Assembly (NCBI GenBank): GCA_965214695.1
Contig: OZ243967.1
Coordinates: 2,232,001 to 2,296,000 of the forward strand
Length of the DNA: 64,000 nt
Source: JAPOXR01 sp965214695
GTDB lineage: Bacteria; Pseudomonadota; Alphaproteobacteria; Rhodobacterales; Rhodobacteraceae
Direction of reading: 5' to 3'
Shown here: in pieces, positions 1 through 8,394 of the stretch
Position numbering within the stretch: the first letter of the stretch is position 1
Layout: each line of letters starts with the position of its first letter
The notes under the pieces: generated by a model
What the model was told of the DNA's origin: nothing
Databases searched by the model: none
Seen by the model: the letters and a program-made list of their open reading frames with translations, nothing else
Made by a program: the position numbers and the translations under genes

Positions 1-1190
1 GACGAGGTGACCGCATTCCTGATGGATTCGTAATACCGGGAGATGGCGTCCGGGTCGGATGGCGTCGGCACCGCATCCCTCGGAACGGCGCTGCTCAACC
101 CCCTCGCCCTGGCGATGAACTTGCCGGAATCGGCCTCCGGTCCGAATGGCTTCAATGCCAGTGTCGACACCGCGAATCCGAACTTGCCGATCCGCGGCAG
201 CGGTATGTTCATGGACTTGAAATACCGTTCGATATCGCTGCTCCAGACACCCTTCCAGCCGACGGATGCAAATGCGGAGCGGGCGTTCGGATGGGCCTGG
301 GCAAGGAACGCCGATTCGAAACGCGACGATTCCGACGGTTCGAGCCGCCTGAGCACGCCGCCGATTCTCGCCCCCAGCCCGCCGGTCATGAAGTCGGTCA
401 GCGGCACGGCATTCCGCCCGCCGAGATCCATGGATTCCGCCGTCCGCGAACTGACGGGGAAGATTTCCATGGGGATGACATCGACAACCGCACCGGCTTC
501 GAACAATTGCCTGAACCGGGCCTCGGGATGGCGCTGAAGAAATCCTTCGACCGCCTCCCCGGCCGGGACCCGGTTCCCGTCCTTCCAGTAGCGCAGCACC
601 GACATGGTCTTGCGGCTTGTCCCCTCCGGCGAATTCAGGATGACGGCGAGGGCTGCGGCACCGCGCGCCTCGATGGCCTCGGTTGCCATCTTTCGCATCG
701 CCTCCACCTGCGTCGCCTGCACGACATTCCGGACATGCATGACGAACCCGTTATAGTAGGTGGCCCCGTTCGAACGGAAACGCCGGACCGAGCCATCGGA
801 GGTCAGTGACGGCGAAATCTGCACCGGAAGGCCGGCGCGCAGTTCCGCCTCGGGACCGCCCATCCTGTTTACCCAGCGGGCGGTGAATCGGCCGCCTTCC
901 TGGCGAACGCCTTCCAGCGCCAGGTAGCCACCTTCCGGTGTCCGCACCATTCCGGTTTCATCCTGGAGATCGCTGACGGTCGGCACCCGTGAATTGGTCG
1001 ACGTCTCCCGGATCCAGACCGGAATCGACTTGCCGGCCAGCGGACCTCCTTCCACCCTGCCGGTGATGAAGCCGGTGTAGCAATTGGCGCTGGTTGCCTC
1101 GCCATTGTACGATTCCACGCGCAGGACCAAATTGCCGACATGTCTCGGCCGGACTCTCGCCGGTGTCCCATTTTTTTTCTCTGTCTGCAT
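1..1190 (-). CDS. Unrecognised protein downstream of dotA, truncated by the window edge
   Basis: An open frame starts at an ATG at 1188-1190 (protein start MQTEKKNG) and runs off the left edge, so at least 396 codons are visible. A GGAAAGG-like ribosome site lies just upstream and codon use is GC3-rich, as in the neighbours; the opposite-strand frames here look like shadows. I do not recognise the family. No signal peptide or membrane helix is obvious. The visible part is soluble and mixed, with an Arg/Lys-rich start and a segment rich in Phe and Ser near the edge. It follows the DotA/TraY gene on the same strand with about 90 bases between, so it is probably an accessory protein of the same transfer or secretion locus. 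That role is inference from position only. Confidence 0.6.
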   Translation of the reverse strand, partial: MQTEKKNGTPARVRPRHVGNLVLRVESYNGEATSANCYTGFITGRVEGGPLAGKSIPVWIRETSTNSRVPTVSDLQDETGMVRTPEGGYLALEGVRQEGGRFTARWVNRMGGPEAELRAGLPVQISPSLTSDGSVRRFRSNGATYYNGFVMHVRNVVQATQVEAMRKMATEAIEARGAAALAVILNSPEGTSRKTMSVLRYWKDGNRVPAGEAVEGFLQRHPEARFRQLFEAGAVVDVIPMEIFPVSSRTAESMDLGGRNAVPLTDFMTGGLGARIGGVLRRLEPSESSRFESAFLAQAHPNARSAFASVGWKGVWSSDIERYFKSMNIPLPRIGKFGFAVSTLALKPFGPEADSGKFIARARGLSSAVPRDAVPTPSDPDAISRYYESIRNAVTS

Positions 1191-1278
1191 GACATGCCTG
1201 CCTTTCCGGTTGTGGGCATATCGACGACAATCGGCGCAGGTTATGAAATTCCAAAGCGCTGGCGGCGGTGTTTGCCGA

Positions 1279-3531
1279 CTATGATGTGGATAACCTGTCC
1301 GCCCGGTCTGGCGCCCGGTTCCTGCCGGCAATCCCGCCAAGCTGCCGGGTGAGGCCGGAGACCGAGGATGCCATCATTGCACCGCCGCTGCGGAACTGCC
1401 GGACGCCGCCGCCATCATCGATTCCCGAGGCAACACCGATCCATTTCAGGATGCGGGACGGAAATTCCGAGATCAGCGAGAAGCTCCGCTCGATGATGAT
1501 GACATAGGAGAGCACCACCAGGATTCCGGTGGCGATCAGGCCGAAGATTCCGACCACCGGCGAGGCGTGGACCAGGGCGCTCATCGTGTTGTGAATACCC
1601 AGATCCAGCAAGCTGCCCACGACCCGGAATATGATCATGCCGAAGAAATACCCGGCAATCATCAGCGACGGGGTGAGCACCAGCGACAGCAACATGAGCC
1701 AGCCCTGGCGGCCGGCATCGCCGGAGATTCCCTCGCCATCCATGCGAAAATGCATGAGTGCCCACAGCGTGACCGCCACCACCGTCTCGGCAACCACGAG
1801 GAAATAGGCGGCAATCCCAAGGATCCAGTAGATGAAGGGCAGCATCGGGATGATGAAGGATTGCGACACGCCGATGGCGGCCATCGGCGCGGCGATCAGG
1901 AACACGATGGTGGTGCCAAACCCGCCCGACAGCAACGAGACTGCGGCACCGCCGAAGATCAGCGCCCCGGCCACATCAAGGAACCAGTTGCCGATATTGA
2001 TCAGGCCGGTCATCGGATCGCGGCCGGATGGCACCAGCACCCGCAACAGCTCGCCAATCTCGTCGGCAAAACCAACCCGCCAGATGCGGCCGAGCAACCC
2101 CGTGGCCCCGGCGGGCGCCGCACCTTCGATGATGCGCCCGGGAAGCGGCATCCCCAGCGCCGACAGGTTCAGCGCTGCCTCTTCCATACCGGCATTGCCG
2201 GCTCGCCAGATCCTGCCTGCTTCCTCGACATGCAGGAACTTGCTGACATCGGTGCGGCCGAACATCCGCTTGAACCAGCCGGAATTCTCCGCCTCGACCA
2301 CCACCGCCCGGTTGAGCCGGTCCAGCCCGCCCGACATATGCGGCGATTCGCGTGCGGTAATCGAGGCGGCGGTCAGCCCCGACAATTCCGAGTTCAGCCG
2401 GGCCAGCGTCATGTACCAGTTGCCGGCGCCGATCCACCCCTCGCCCAGGCAGGAATGCGCCGGGCCATCCTGCCGGTCGCAGCCACCATTGATGAAGCGT
2501 TCAATGGCAGCCCGGGCATGGCCCTCGCCGCCTTCGCCGCCAGCCAACTGGCTGATCAACCCCCGGTTTCCCTCGGCGAGCCGGTCATTGGCCTGGCCCA
2601 GCGCGGCTGCCAGCTCACCGGCAATGTCGGGAACCGGTTGACTGCCGGCAATCAGCGCCGGCCACTGCATCGATATGGCCCGGTTGGCCCCGTCAATGAC
2701 CGTCTCCAGCACCTCGGAATGCAGCGACCGGAAGGCGGCTTCGGCCGCCGGCTGTTCCCCGGACAGGTAGCCGGGCGGCTTCGGGATCGCGTAGGCACCG
2801 CAGATCTCCCGCTGCCGGCCATCGATGGTCGAGACAATCTGCACCGAATCGCGGCCGGTCACCGTCTCGAACCCGGCCCGGTTCGGGCTGCCGGCCGCCT
2901 CGAGCTGGTAATTGACCAGCCAGATGCAGAGCTGGTTGCGATAGACCGTCTTCAGGATCTCCCCATCGAAGCTTGCCGAGCCTGCCGCAATCGGCAATTC
3001 CCCGGAGACCAGCATCTTCGAGCCCCGCCCCCAGAGCTCGGACGCCATGATGGTCGAGCCCCTGACGATCCATGCCACGCCGGCCTGGATGGAATTGTAG
3101 CCGCCCAGCCCCGGAACCGGGACCAGCAGCACCACCGCGAACAGCACCCGCAACGGCGCCCAGAGTGACGACCACCGTCGCCCGAGAACCTCGCCTTCAT
3201 GCGCCGATTGCAGGAGGCCCACCACCAGGTTCCAGGTAAACAGCAACCCGCCGAGCGTCAGCACCGCGGCATTGAGATAGCCGGCAACGACCGAGACCAG
3301 GGTGGTCTCGACCGACCCGGTTGGCGACGGAAAGAGCGGACCGAAGATCCGGTTGAGCAGGGTGGCGCTGTTGGCATCGCCATGCGGGGTCCCGAACACC
3401 CCGGACAGCGACTCCCCGATCCCCTGCCCTGGCAGCAACTGCGCCAGCGCCGGCGTCGGCATGACGGCGAATACCGCCAGCAGAACGGGCGCCGCAACAT
3501 GTCCCGGATATCCGGGTCGCGATTCGGTCAT
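1279..3531 (-). CDS. dotA: DotA/TraY family type IVB secretion inner-membrane protein
   Basis: The 750-residue product resembles DotA of the Dot/Icm system and TraY of IncI plasmids, polytopic inner-membrane proteins needed for type IVB transfer. An N-terminal signal-like segment ends near residue 30 (PTPALAQ). A helix near 85-108 is followed by the family-typical stretch WSSLWAPLRVLFAVVLLVPV around 120-140 and GVAWIVRGST. A large periplasmic region spans roughly 150-500. The C-terminal half has at least five strongly hydrophobic segments between about 510 and 690, and the tail is basic. I chose the ATG at 3529-3531; a TTG one codon earlier is possible. No other type IVB gene lies to its right, so the locus boundary is just upstream of this gene. 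Whether it serves conjugation or effector export cannot be told here. Confidence 0.85.
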   Translation of the reverse strand: MTESRPGYPGHVAAPVLLAVFAVMPTPALAQLLPGQGIGESLSGVFGTPHGDANSATLLNRIFGPLFPSPTGSVETTLVSVVAGYLNAAVLTLGGLLFTWNLVVGLLQSAHEGEVLGRRWSSLWAPLRVLFAVVLLVPVPGLGGYNSIQAGVAWIVRGSTIMASELWGRGSKMLVSGELPIAAGSASFDGEILKTVYRNQLCIWLVNYQLEAAGSPNRAGFETVTGRDSVQIVSTIDGRQREICGAYAIPKPPGYLSGEQPAAEAAFRSLHSEVLETVIDGANRAISMQWPALIAGSQPVPDIAGELAAALGQANDRLAEGNRGLISQLAGGEGGEGHARAAIERFINGGCDRQDGPAHSCLGEGWIGAGNWYMTLARLNSELSGLTAASITARESPHMSGGLDRLNRAVVVEAENSGWFKRMFGRTDVSKFLHVEEAGRIWRAGNAGMEEAALNLSALGMPLPGRIIEGAAPAGATGLLGRIWRVGFADEIGELLRVLVPSGRDPMTGLINIGNWFLDVAGALIFGGAAVSLLSGGFGTTIVFLIAAPMAAIGVSQSFIIPMLPFIYWILGIAAYFLVVAETVVAVTLWALMHFRMDGEGISGDAGRQGWLMLLSLVLTPSLMIAGYFFGMIIFRVVGSLLDLGIHNTMSALVHASPVVGIFGLIATGILVVLSYVIIIERSFSLISEFPSRILKWIGVASGIDDGGGVRQFRSGGAMMASSVSGLTRQLGGIAGRNRAPDRADRLSTS

Positions 3532-3846
3532 CAACCGCGCCTACCGCCTGGCGGCGAAAAAGCACGGACAAATCCGCCCATGCGAGGGCCGAATTCGGTG
3601 GAAACCCGGGCAGGGCAGCCCCGAGCCTGGCCCGATCCCCGAAATTCCCGTCAGGCGGATCAGGCAGCCGCCAAACTGGCGGCCTCCTTCCGTATCAGGA
3701 AACGGGAGCTCCTCGCAGAGCCGGGCCGTTCAGCTGCCGATGCCCTCCTGCGAGCGATGTGATGCCAGGTGGGCGGGCGTTGCCTCGTCCTGCAACCGAC
3801 ACCAGGACTGCGCGGGCCGCCAGCGACGGCCCGCACCGGTCTCGTC
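3532..3846. other. Intergenic region between dotA and the binding-protein copy A
   Basis: I see no convincing gene in these 315 bases. They hold a perfect 7-bp hairpin at 3667-3683 (GCCGCCA/TGGCGGC, 3-base loop) without a T-run, and the start of the duplicated block at 3796. The junction between the secretion locus and the duplicated transporter gene lies here. Confidence 0.5.
3812..3834 (-). terminator. Stem-loop after binding-protein copy A
   Basis: Perfect 8-bp inverted repeat GCGGGCCG/CGGCCCGC with a 7-base loop, 12 bases past the stop codon and without a U-tract. It could end transcription or protect the upstream message from 3' decay. The same hairpin sits at 14000-14022. Confidence 0.45.
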
Positions 3847-5193
3847 TCAGCGCACGATCAGATCGTCACCGATCGTTGCCCGCATCTGTGCCTCGACCTC
3901 GGCCACCGCCTCCTCCGGGGTCTGCACGCCGGTCCAGGCGGCTTCGAGCCCGCGGAACATGGCTTCCGAGAAGGCACCGTATTGCAGGTGGTTCGGCTGC
4001 GAGTTTGCCGAGCCCAGCAGCACCTCCGTTGCCTCGGATGCCCAGCGATTGCCGCGATAGAGATCGACATCCGCCTGCGCCCTGGCCACGGCGAGGTGGT
4101 TCGACTGGATCGCATGCAGGGTGTTGAGCCGCGGCTCGGTGGCGATGGCGATCAGCTGCGCCGCGATCTCCTCGACCCGGTCATCCTCCTGGTTCATGAC
4201 CAGGTAGACCAGCGGGTGGGTGATGGTGTTGGCGCGCCCGGCATCGTTGCCGGCCGGGATCAGCGAGAACTGGATGGTGTTCCAGAAATCGTCATTGCCC
4301 TCCCGCGCGTAGCGGCCGAAATGCCAGGTTCCGCCATGCCAGAAGCCGGCGCGGCCGTTGGCGACCTCGTTGTACCACTGGTTCCATTCGGTGCCGATAT
4401 GGTTGCGGCGGGTCACCCCCGCTTCCACGGCATCGACGAAGAACTGGTAGAACGCGGTCATGGCTGCCTTGTCGAGCAGCAGCTTGCCGCTATCGGCATC
4501 AACGAGCTCGCCGCCGAAGGACTGGTAGAACTGCGCATAGTCGGGACCGTTGGAGACCCGGGGATAGAAGCCGTAGCCGGATTCGACCAGCCCCATCTCG
4601 ACGGCCCTGGTGGCGTCTTCCAGCACGTTGGCGAGCGTATACTCGCCGCTGGCAACCCTGGCCGGCAGTGAATCGATGTCGTCCTCGCTGTAGCCGAGCC
4701 CGCTGAGCGTTTCGCGCCAGAAGAAGAACGGGCGCGATTCGGCGTCCTGCGGGATGCCCCACTGGACTCCGGCATAGGCGGCAATCTCCATGAGGTTCGG
4801 ATAGACATTGCTCAGCGGCCAGGCATCGAGATCGACATAATCCTCGACCGCCACGATGTAGCCGGCCTGGCTCCATGGCGCGATGTCCAGATGCGAGGTG
4901 ACGACGATGCTGGCGGCGGTGCCGGCCTCGGCGCCGAGCGTCACCCCCTGCTTGAACTCGTCCCAACCGGAGAAGTCGCGCCTGCCGTCAACGGTGATGT
5001 TCAGCTCCTCGCCCAGGATGGACGCCTCGCGCTCGAGAATGTCGGCGGCCATCTCGATGGCCTCGATGCGGTAGCTGTCGCTGTCATTGGAGCCGCCAGC
5101 CCACACCGTGATGTTGATGTCTTCGGCCAGGGCCGGGACGGCAAGACCGCCCAGCATGCCGATCAATGCAGAGATCCGGATTAGTGATGTCAT
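3847..5193 (-). CDS. CUT1 ABC transporter substrate-binding protein, copy A
   Basis: A 448-residue periplasmic extracellular solute-binding protein of the MalE/UgpB type. A signal peptide covers about residues 1-23 (cleavage near PALAED) and there is no lipobox cysteine. The start ATG is at 5191-5193, 8 bases after a strong AAGGAGG site. The mature protein opens with INITVWAGG, typical of this fold, and carries a conserved HPLVYLV segment near the C-terminal third. The protein is identical to the copy encoded at 14035-15381, which heads a full transporter operon. Here no permease follows: the next gene on the strand is dotA. So this copy is an orphan that would have to use the other locus's permeases. 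It keeps the duplicated leader and operator-like site, so both copies may be co-regulated. The ligand is unknown; a glycerophospho-compound or sugar is suggested by the sister operon. Confidence 0.9.
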   Translation of the reverse strand: MTSLIRISALIGMLGGLAVPALAEDINITVWAGGSNDSDSYRIEAIEMAADILEREASILGEELNITVDGRRDFSGWDEFKQGVTLGAEAGTAASIVVTSHLDIAPWSQAGYIVAVEDYVDLDAWPLSNVYPNLMEIAAYAGVQWGIPQDAESRPFFFWRETLSGLGYSEDDIDSLPARVASGEYTLANVLEDATRAVEMGLVESGYGFYPRVSNGPDYAQFYQSFGGELVDADSGKLLLDKAAMTAFYQFFVDAVEAGVTRRNHIGTEWNQWYNEVANGRAGFWHGGTWHFGRYAREGNDDFWNTIQFSLIPAGNDAGRANTITHPLVYLVMNQEDDRVEEIAAQLIAIATEPRLNTLHAIQSNHLAVARAQADVDLYRGNRWASEATEVLLGSANSQPNHLQYGAFSEAMFRGLEAAWTGVQTPEEAVAEVEAQMRATIGDDLIVR

Positions 5194-5230
5194 GAGAGTG
5201 TTCCTCCTTGTGGCACATGCATCATGTTGT

Positions 5231-5244
5231 TGCACACGTGTGCA
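5231..5244. promoter_or_regulatory. Operator-like palindrome before binding-protein copy A
   Basis: TGCACACGTGTGCA is a perfect 14-bp palindrome with a central CG, the usual form of LacI-family operators. It lies 38 bases upstream of the start codon and is repeated before copy B. The LacI-family gene at 8387-9403 is the obvious candidate ligand; this is inference. Confidence 0.55.
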
Positions 5245-5426
5245 GAACTGATAGCAGAAAACCCCTGGCCGGGGAAGGTGGTTGTGTGGGGGTTCGGGGG
5301 GCGGGCATGGAGAGCCTGTGTGGCAACTGCCTGTATTGCTTGTGGAATACTCCTGGCGAAAGACGGTGCCGGGCCGCAGGGGCATGCCGATTTCTTGGCA
5401 GAACCGGGCCGGAAACGGCGAGATTC

Positions 5427-5942
5427 CTATGCGTTCGATTTGCCCGTCCGGAAGCGGTCATAGCTTGATGGAATGGCAATGCCGAATTCTTGGCAAAGAA
5501 GCCGGACATCATGCCAGTCCGTTTCGTCCAGCTCGTATCCGGTATGGAACCGGATAAGCCAGTGCACAGGAACGCAGCGGATCTTCGTGCCCAGGATCTC
5601 GCCCTCTCCAGTCAAATGATCCGCCGTGTACGGGACACCGAACCTGTTGCTTCCGTCAGCGTTGAGTTCGTAGGCGTGAACATCGATGATGCGGCCGTTA
5701 CCGTCGTCCAGGACGAAGTTGTGCTCCCAGCTATCCGCGCGTGGAACCTCACGGAAGCCCTGGCCGAACAGGATGTCCTTCAATGCCGCTACGCGGGAGA
5801 CGGGCAAGGCAATGTCCAAATCGTCATGTGGCCTGGTTTGCCGTCCAAGCAGGGCGTCGACAGCCCAACCGCCGTCGATGCAGACGTCCAGCCTGGCCGC
5901 CCGGGCGGTGCTCCAGAACTTGATGACTGCCGTCGCGTCCAT
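5427..5942 (-). CDS. Aminoglycoside 2''-adenylyltransferase-like nucleotidyltransferase
   Basis: About 171 residues from the chosen ATG at 5940-5942 (MDATAV); a longer start at 6044 adds 34 residues that look non-coding. The motif IDGGWAVDALLGRQTRPHDD followed by LDIAL is the nucleotidyltransferase active site of the ANT(2'')/LinA-like family, with the GG and the D-x-D acidic pair present. A conserved FVLDDGNGRIIDVHAY strand follows. Such proteins transfer AMP to aminoglycosides or lincosamides, but chromosomal homologues often have unknown substrates. It sits alone between binding-protein copy A and the divergent iron alcohol dehydrogenase, inside the segment bounded by the long direct repeats, so it may be a passenger of a rearrangement. 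Resistance is possible but not demonstrated. Confidence 0.7.
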   Translation of the reverse strand: MDATAVIKFWSTARAARLDVCIDGGWAVDALLGRQTRPHDDLDIALPVSRVAALKDILFGQGFREVPRADSWEHNFVLDDGNGRIIDVHAYELNADGSNRFGVPYTADHLTGEGEILGTKIRCVPVHWLIRFHTGYELDETDWHDVRLLCQEFGIAIPSSYDRFRTGKSNA

Positions 5943-6124
5943 GCAGGTCTCGTTCCGTGTCATTCGTGGCTCGGTCGCACCCGGCAAGCACTCGGCGGGC
6001 GCATTCGATCCTGCCATTGCCTTTGTGGATATGTGGTCCAACATTCAATAGCATTTCCGGCGCGGGTCCGGGACCAATCGCTGCCCGCCACCGCAAACCG
6101 GAGGACAGGAAGGAGGCATCCGAG

Positions 6125-7246
6125 ATGACGGCGAGCTGGCGCTATTGGAACCCGGTCGATATCCGGTTTGGCGGCGAGGCTGTCGGGGCATTATCCAAGG
6201 AGGTTGGTGGTTCGCGGTATGCCCTCGTCACCTATGGCGAGCCGTTTTTTCGTGGCCTGGCCGAACGCCTGGCAGCTGCGGCCGGACCTGCGGCCATTGT
6301 CATCGACGACGTTCTGCCAAACCCGGAATGCCGGCATCTTGATGCCCAGGCGCAGCGACTTTGGGCCGGGAACGAACCGGTTGACGTCATCATCGCCATC
6401 GGCGGCGGCTCGGTCATTGATACGGCAAAAGTGCTTGCCGCGGCGCGGGACGGGTTTGATGCTGTCATGGCATTTGTGCGGGGCGATGCCGGCAGCAAGT
6501 CTCTCTCTGCCCTTCCCGTTCTTGCCGTGCCGACGACAGCGGGAACTGGCAGCGAGGTCACCTGCTGGTCGACGATCTGGGATGTGGTTGCGGGCGAAAA
6601 GCATTCGCTGGCACATCCCGGTCTCTATCCGCGCGTCGCGATCATTGATCCCGTGCTCATGTTGGGAAAGTCGCGGGATTTGACACGCGCTACCGGGCTC
6701 GACGCATTGTCGCACGCGCTGGAAAGCATCTGGAACAGGAACGCCAATCCGGTGTCCTGCCGCCATGCTGTCTTCGCGGCACGCACGATATTGCGCGATC
6801 TGCCCAAGCTGCTGGATGCACCGGACGATATTGCGCTACGGACCAGCCTGGCCGAGGCGGCGCTGGGCGCGGGGTTGGCATTCTCGAACACCAAGACCGC
6901 GATTGCGCATAACCTCAGCTATCCCGTGACCCTGAGACATGGCCTGGCACATGGGATTGCCTGTTCTTTCACACTGCCGACGATCCTCGGAACGGTGACC
7001 TCTCTCGGCGGATTTCGGGAAGACTCGTTGCAGGCGATTTTCGGGCCGGATCTCGCCCGGGGCTCCGACCGACTGGCCGAGTGCTTGCGCGGCATGGGTG
7101 TCGCACTTCGATTCGAGGATTACGGGGTGGGGGTCGGAGATGCTGTCGACATCATCGACGCGGCCTTTCTCGGTCAACGGGGCAGGAATTTCATCGGCCA
7201 GAAGGAGGCTTTCCTGGCTGCGGCGATAGGGGATGGATTGATCTGA
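6125..7246 (+). CDS. Iron-containing alcohol dehydrogenase (phosphonoacetaldehyde-reductase-like)
   Basis: A 373-residue group III alcohol dehydrogenase. The ATG at 6125 follows GGAAGGAGG by 8 bases, so an upstream in-frame extension is ignored. The NAD(P)-binding signature IAIGGGSVIDTAK lies near residues 88-100 and AVPTTAGTGSEVT near 135-147. Metal ligands are provided by the GLDALSHALE segment and by HGLAHG. The start, WRYWNPVDIRFGG, resembles enzymes annotated as phosphonoacetaldehyde reductase (PhpC-type), which make 2-hydroxyethylphosphonate; that assignment is tentative. The gene is convergent with the phosphatase-ending operon on its right. Its stop codon overlaps the ATG of a truncated reading frame (TGATG at 7244-7248), which suggests it once led a longer plus-strand operon. 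Confidence 0.8.
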   Translation: MTASWRYWNPVDIRFGGEAVGALSKEVGGSRYALVTYGEPFFRGLAERLAAAAGPAAIVIDDVLPNPECRHLDAQAQRLWAGNEPVDVIIAIGGGSVIDTAKVLAAARDGFDAVMAFVRGDAGSKSLSALPVLAVPTTAGTGSEVTCWSTIWDVVAGEKHSLAHPGLYPRVAIIDPVLMLGKSRDLTRATGLDALSHALESIWNRNANPVSCRHAVFAARTILRDLPKLLDAPDDIALRTSLAEAALGAGLAFSNTKTAIAHNLSYPVTLRHGLAHGIACSFTLPTILGTVTSLGGFREDSLQAIFGPDLARGSDRLAECLRGMGVALRFEDYGVGVGDAVDIIDAAFLGQRGRNFIGQKEAFLAAAIGDGLI

Positions 7247-7632
7247 TGGCAACCAGTTCCTCCGACATCCGGTACGAGACGGGTCAGATCGCGCCGGACC
7301 AGGTGAACCGCCATATCGAGCATCGCTTCGATGTCCCGAATGACACGATGCGTATCGAGATTGATTGTGACCATGCGCCGCTGCATGCCATCGAGAACGG
7401 TCTGGACAACCAACTCAGCCTCACGCTTGCCGATCCCGAAGGCGGGCGCGGGGATGTCCCGACCACTGTTGAAACGGCCATCGACAGGCCCCGTTCTGCG
7501 GGAGCAGGTCCCGTTTCGGCCACAAGGATGGCGCTTGGCCAACTTCCATTGCGGCGGCGGATGGAGGAGATCCAGGGTCATACCGAGTATCGTCTCGAAT
7601 TGGACGTCTGTACGACCGGCACCCAATCTCGA
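7246..7632 (+). pseudogene. Truncated reading frame, possible N-terminal fragment of a CehA/McbA-type metallohydrolase
   Basis: An ATG overlaps the stop of the upstream dehydrogenase gene (TGATG), indicating translational coupling. About 125 codons have normal GC3-rich usage and include FDVPNDTMRIEI, LSLTLADPEGGRG and EYRLELDV. This pattern resembles the beta-sandwich that precedes the PHP hydrolase domain in CehA/McbA-like proteins, but no His/Asp metal motifs are present. From 7633 the frame stays open to 8112 only because it is antisense to the phosphatase gene. I read it as a gene cut off by the junction with the ugp-like operon. The family call is weak; the truncation inference is stronger. 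Confidence 0.4.
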
Positions 7633-8394
7633 TCAACCCCAGATCTCGGTGCGCCCGGCGAGGGCACGGTTCACCGCCGTCACGTTGGATGGTCCCTGCA
7701 GGAAGTCGGCAAAGGCATCGTGCTGAACCCCGCCGCCAGCCTCCTCGACCAAGAGCAGCCCCGCCGCGGCATCCCAGATGTTGAGCGACGGTTCGTGGAA
7801 GGCGTCGAACCAACCGGTGAGAACACCGAGAAGACAGATCGTCGCCGCGCCATAATGGCGATGCTCAATGTCATGTTCAAGCAAGGCTTCAATCCGCTGG
7901 AAATAGTCTGGCAGGACACCTCTCGGGGAGTGGCCCAGGGCGACGATGGGAATTTCAGCCAGCGTGTCGCCAAAGACGATGGCGGCACCGTTCAGGTGGC
8001 TACCCTTGCCGCGGCTGGCACTGGCCGTAAGCTTGAGATCCGGGGCGTGGATGACTCCGTCGGTCAGTGCAGTCCCGTCGAAATGTGCAATCGATATCGC
8101 CCAGTTCGGTGAACCGCGAAAAAAATTCGTCGTGCCATCAATCGGATCGACGATCCATGTTCGTCGGCAATCTCCCTGCAGGCCGCCTTCTTCTCCCAGG
8201 ATCGCGGCATCGGGGTCGCATTTGTGAATGCCGTCGCGCACGAGTGCCTCAACCGCGGTATCAGCGGCAGTGACCAGGTCCAGGCGTCCCTTGACCCGGA
8301 CGTCCAGACCACCGCCCTGGTCACGCATCCGTTGCGCCAAGCCTCCCGCCTGGCGGGCGAGGTCCAGCGCGATTTGCAGCCGGTCGTCAGCCAT
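7633..8394 (-). CDS. Inositol monophosphatase family phosphatase
   Basis: A 253-residue Mg-dependent sugar-phosphate phosphatase of the IMPase/SuhB/HisN superfamily. Metal-binding motifs are complete: GEEGG near residue 67, the hallmark WIVDPIDGTTNF near 80-91, and NIWDAAAG near 205. Length is normal for the family. The start overlaps the end of the LacI gene by 8 bases, so it is the last gene of the operon. In this setting it could dephosphorylate inositol phosphate or glycerol phosphate released by the phosphodiesterase upstream; the substrate is inferred, since the family is broad. A truncated opposite-strand frame abuts its 3' end. Confidence 0.88.
   Translation of the reverse strand: MADDRLQIALDLARQAGGLAQRMRDQGGGLDVRVKGRLDLVTAADTAVEALVRDGIHKCDPDAAILGEEGGLQGDCRRTWIVDPIDGTTNFFRGSPNWAISIAHFDGTALTDGVIHAPDLKLTASASRGKGSHLNGAAIVFGDTLAEIPIVALGHSPRGVLPDYFQRIEALLEHDIEHRHYGAATICLLGVLTGWFDAFHEPSLNIWDAAAGLLLVEEAGGGVQHDAFADFLQGPSNVTAVNRALAGRTEIWG

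Larger units (their letters stand above)
3796..5212 (-). repeat. Long direct repeat, copy A (binding-protein gene and flanks)
   Basis: This 1417-base block appears identical to 13984-15400 (constant offset 10188). It covers the whole binding-protein gene, its Shine-Dalgarno site and a downstream hairpin. After a 9-base unrelated stretch (5213-5221) the similarity resumes at 5222-5292, matching 15425-15495, which includes the operator-like palindrome. Identity is judged by eye and from identical translations in several frames. Confidence 0.9.

Noticed and set aside
1567..3168. A 533-codon plus-strand frame inside dotA
   Set aside because: Antisense to DotA/TraY, Arg/Gln/His-rich, without signal peptide, helices or motifs.
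5208..5468. Small plus-strand frames in the leader of binding-protein copy A
   Set aside because: They cover promoter and operator sequence and the end of the nucleotidyltransferase gene, with no motif or ribosome site.
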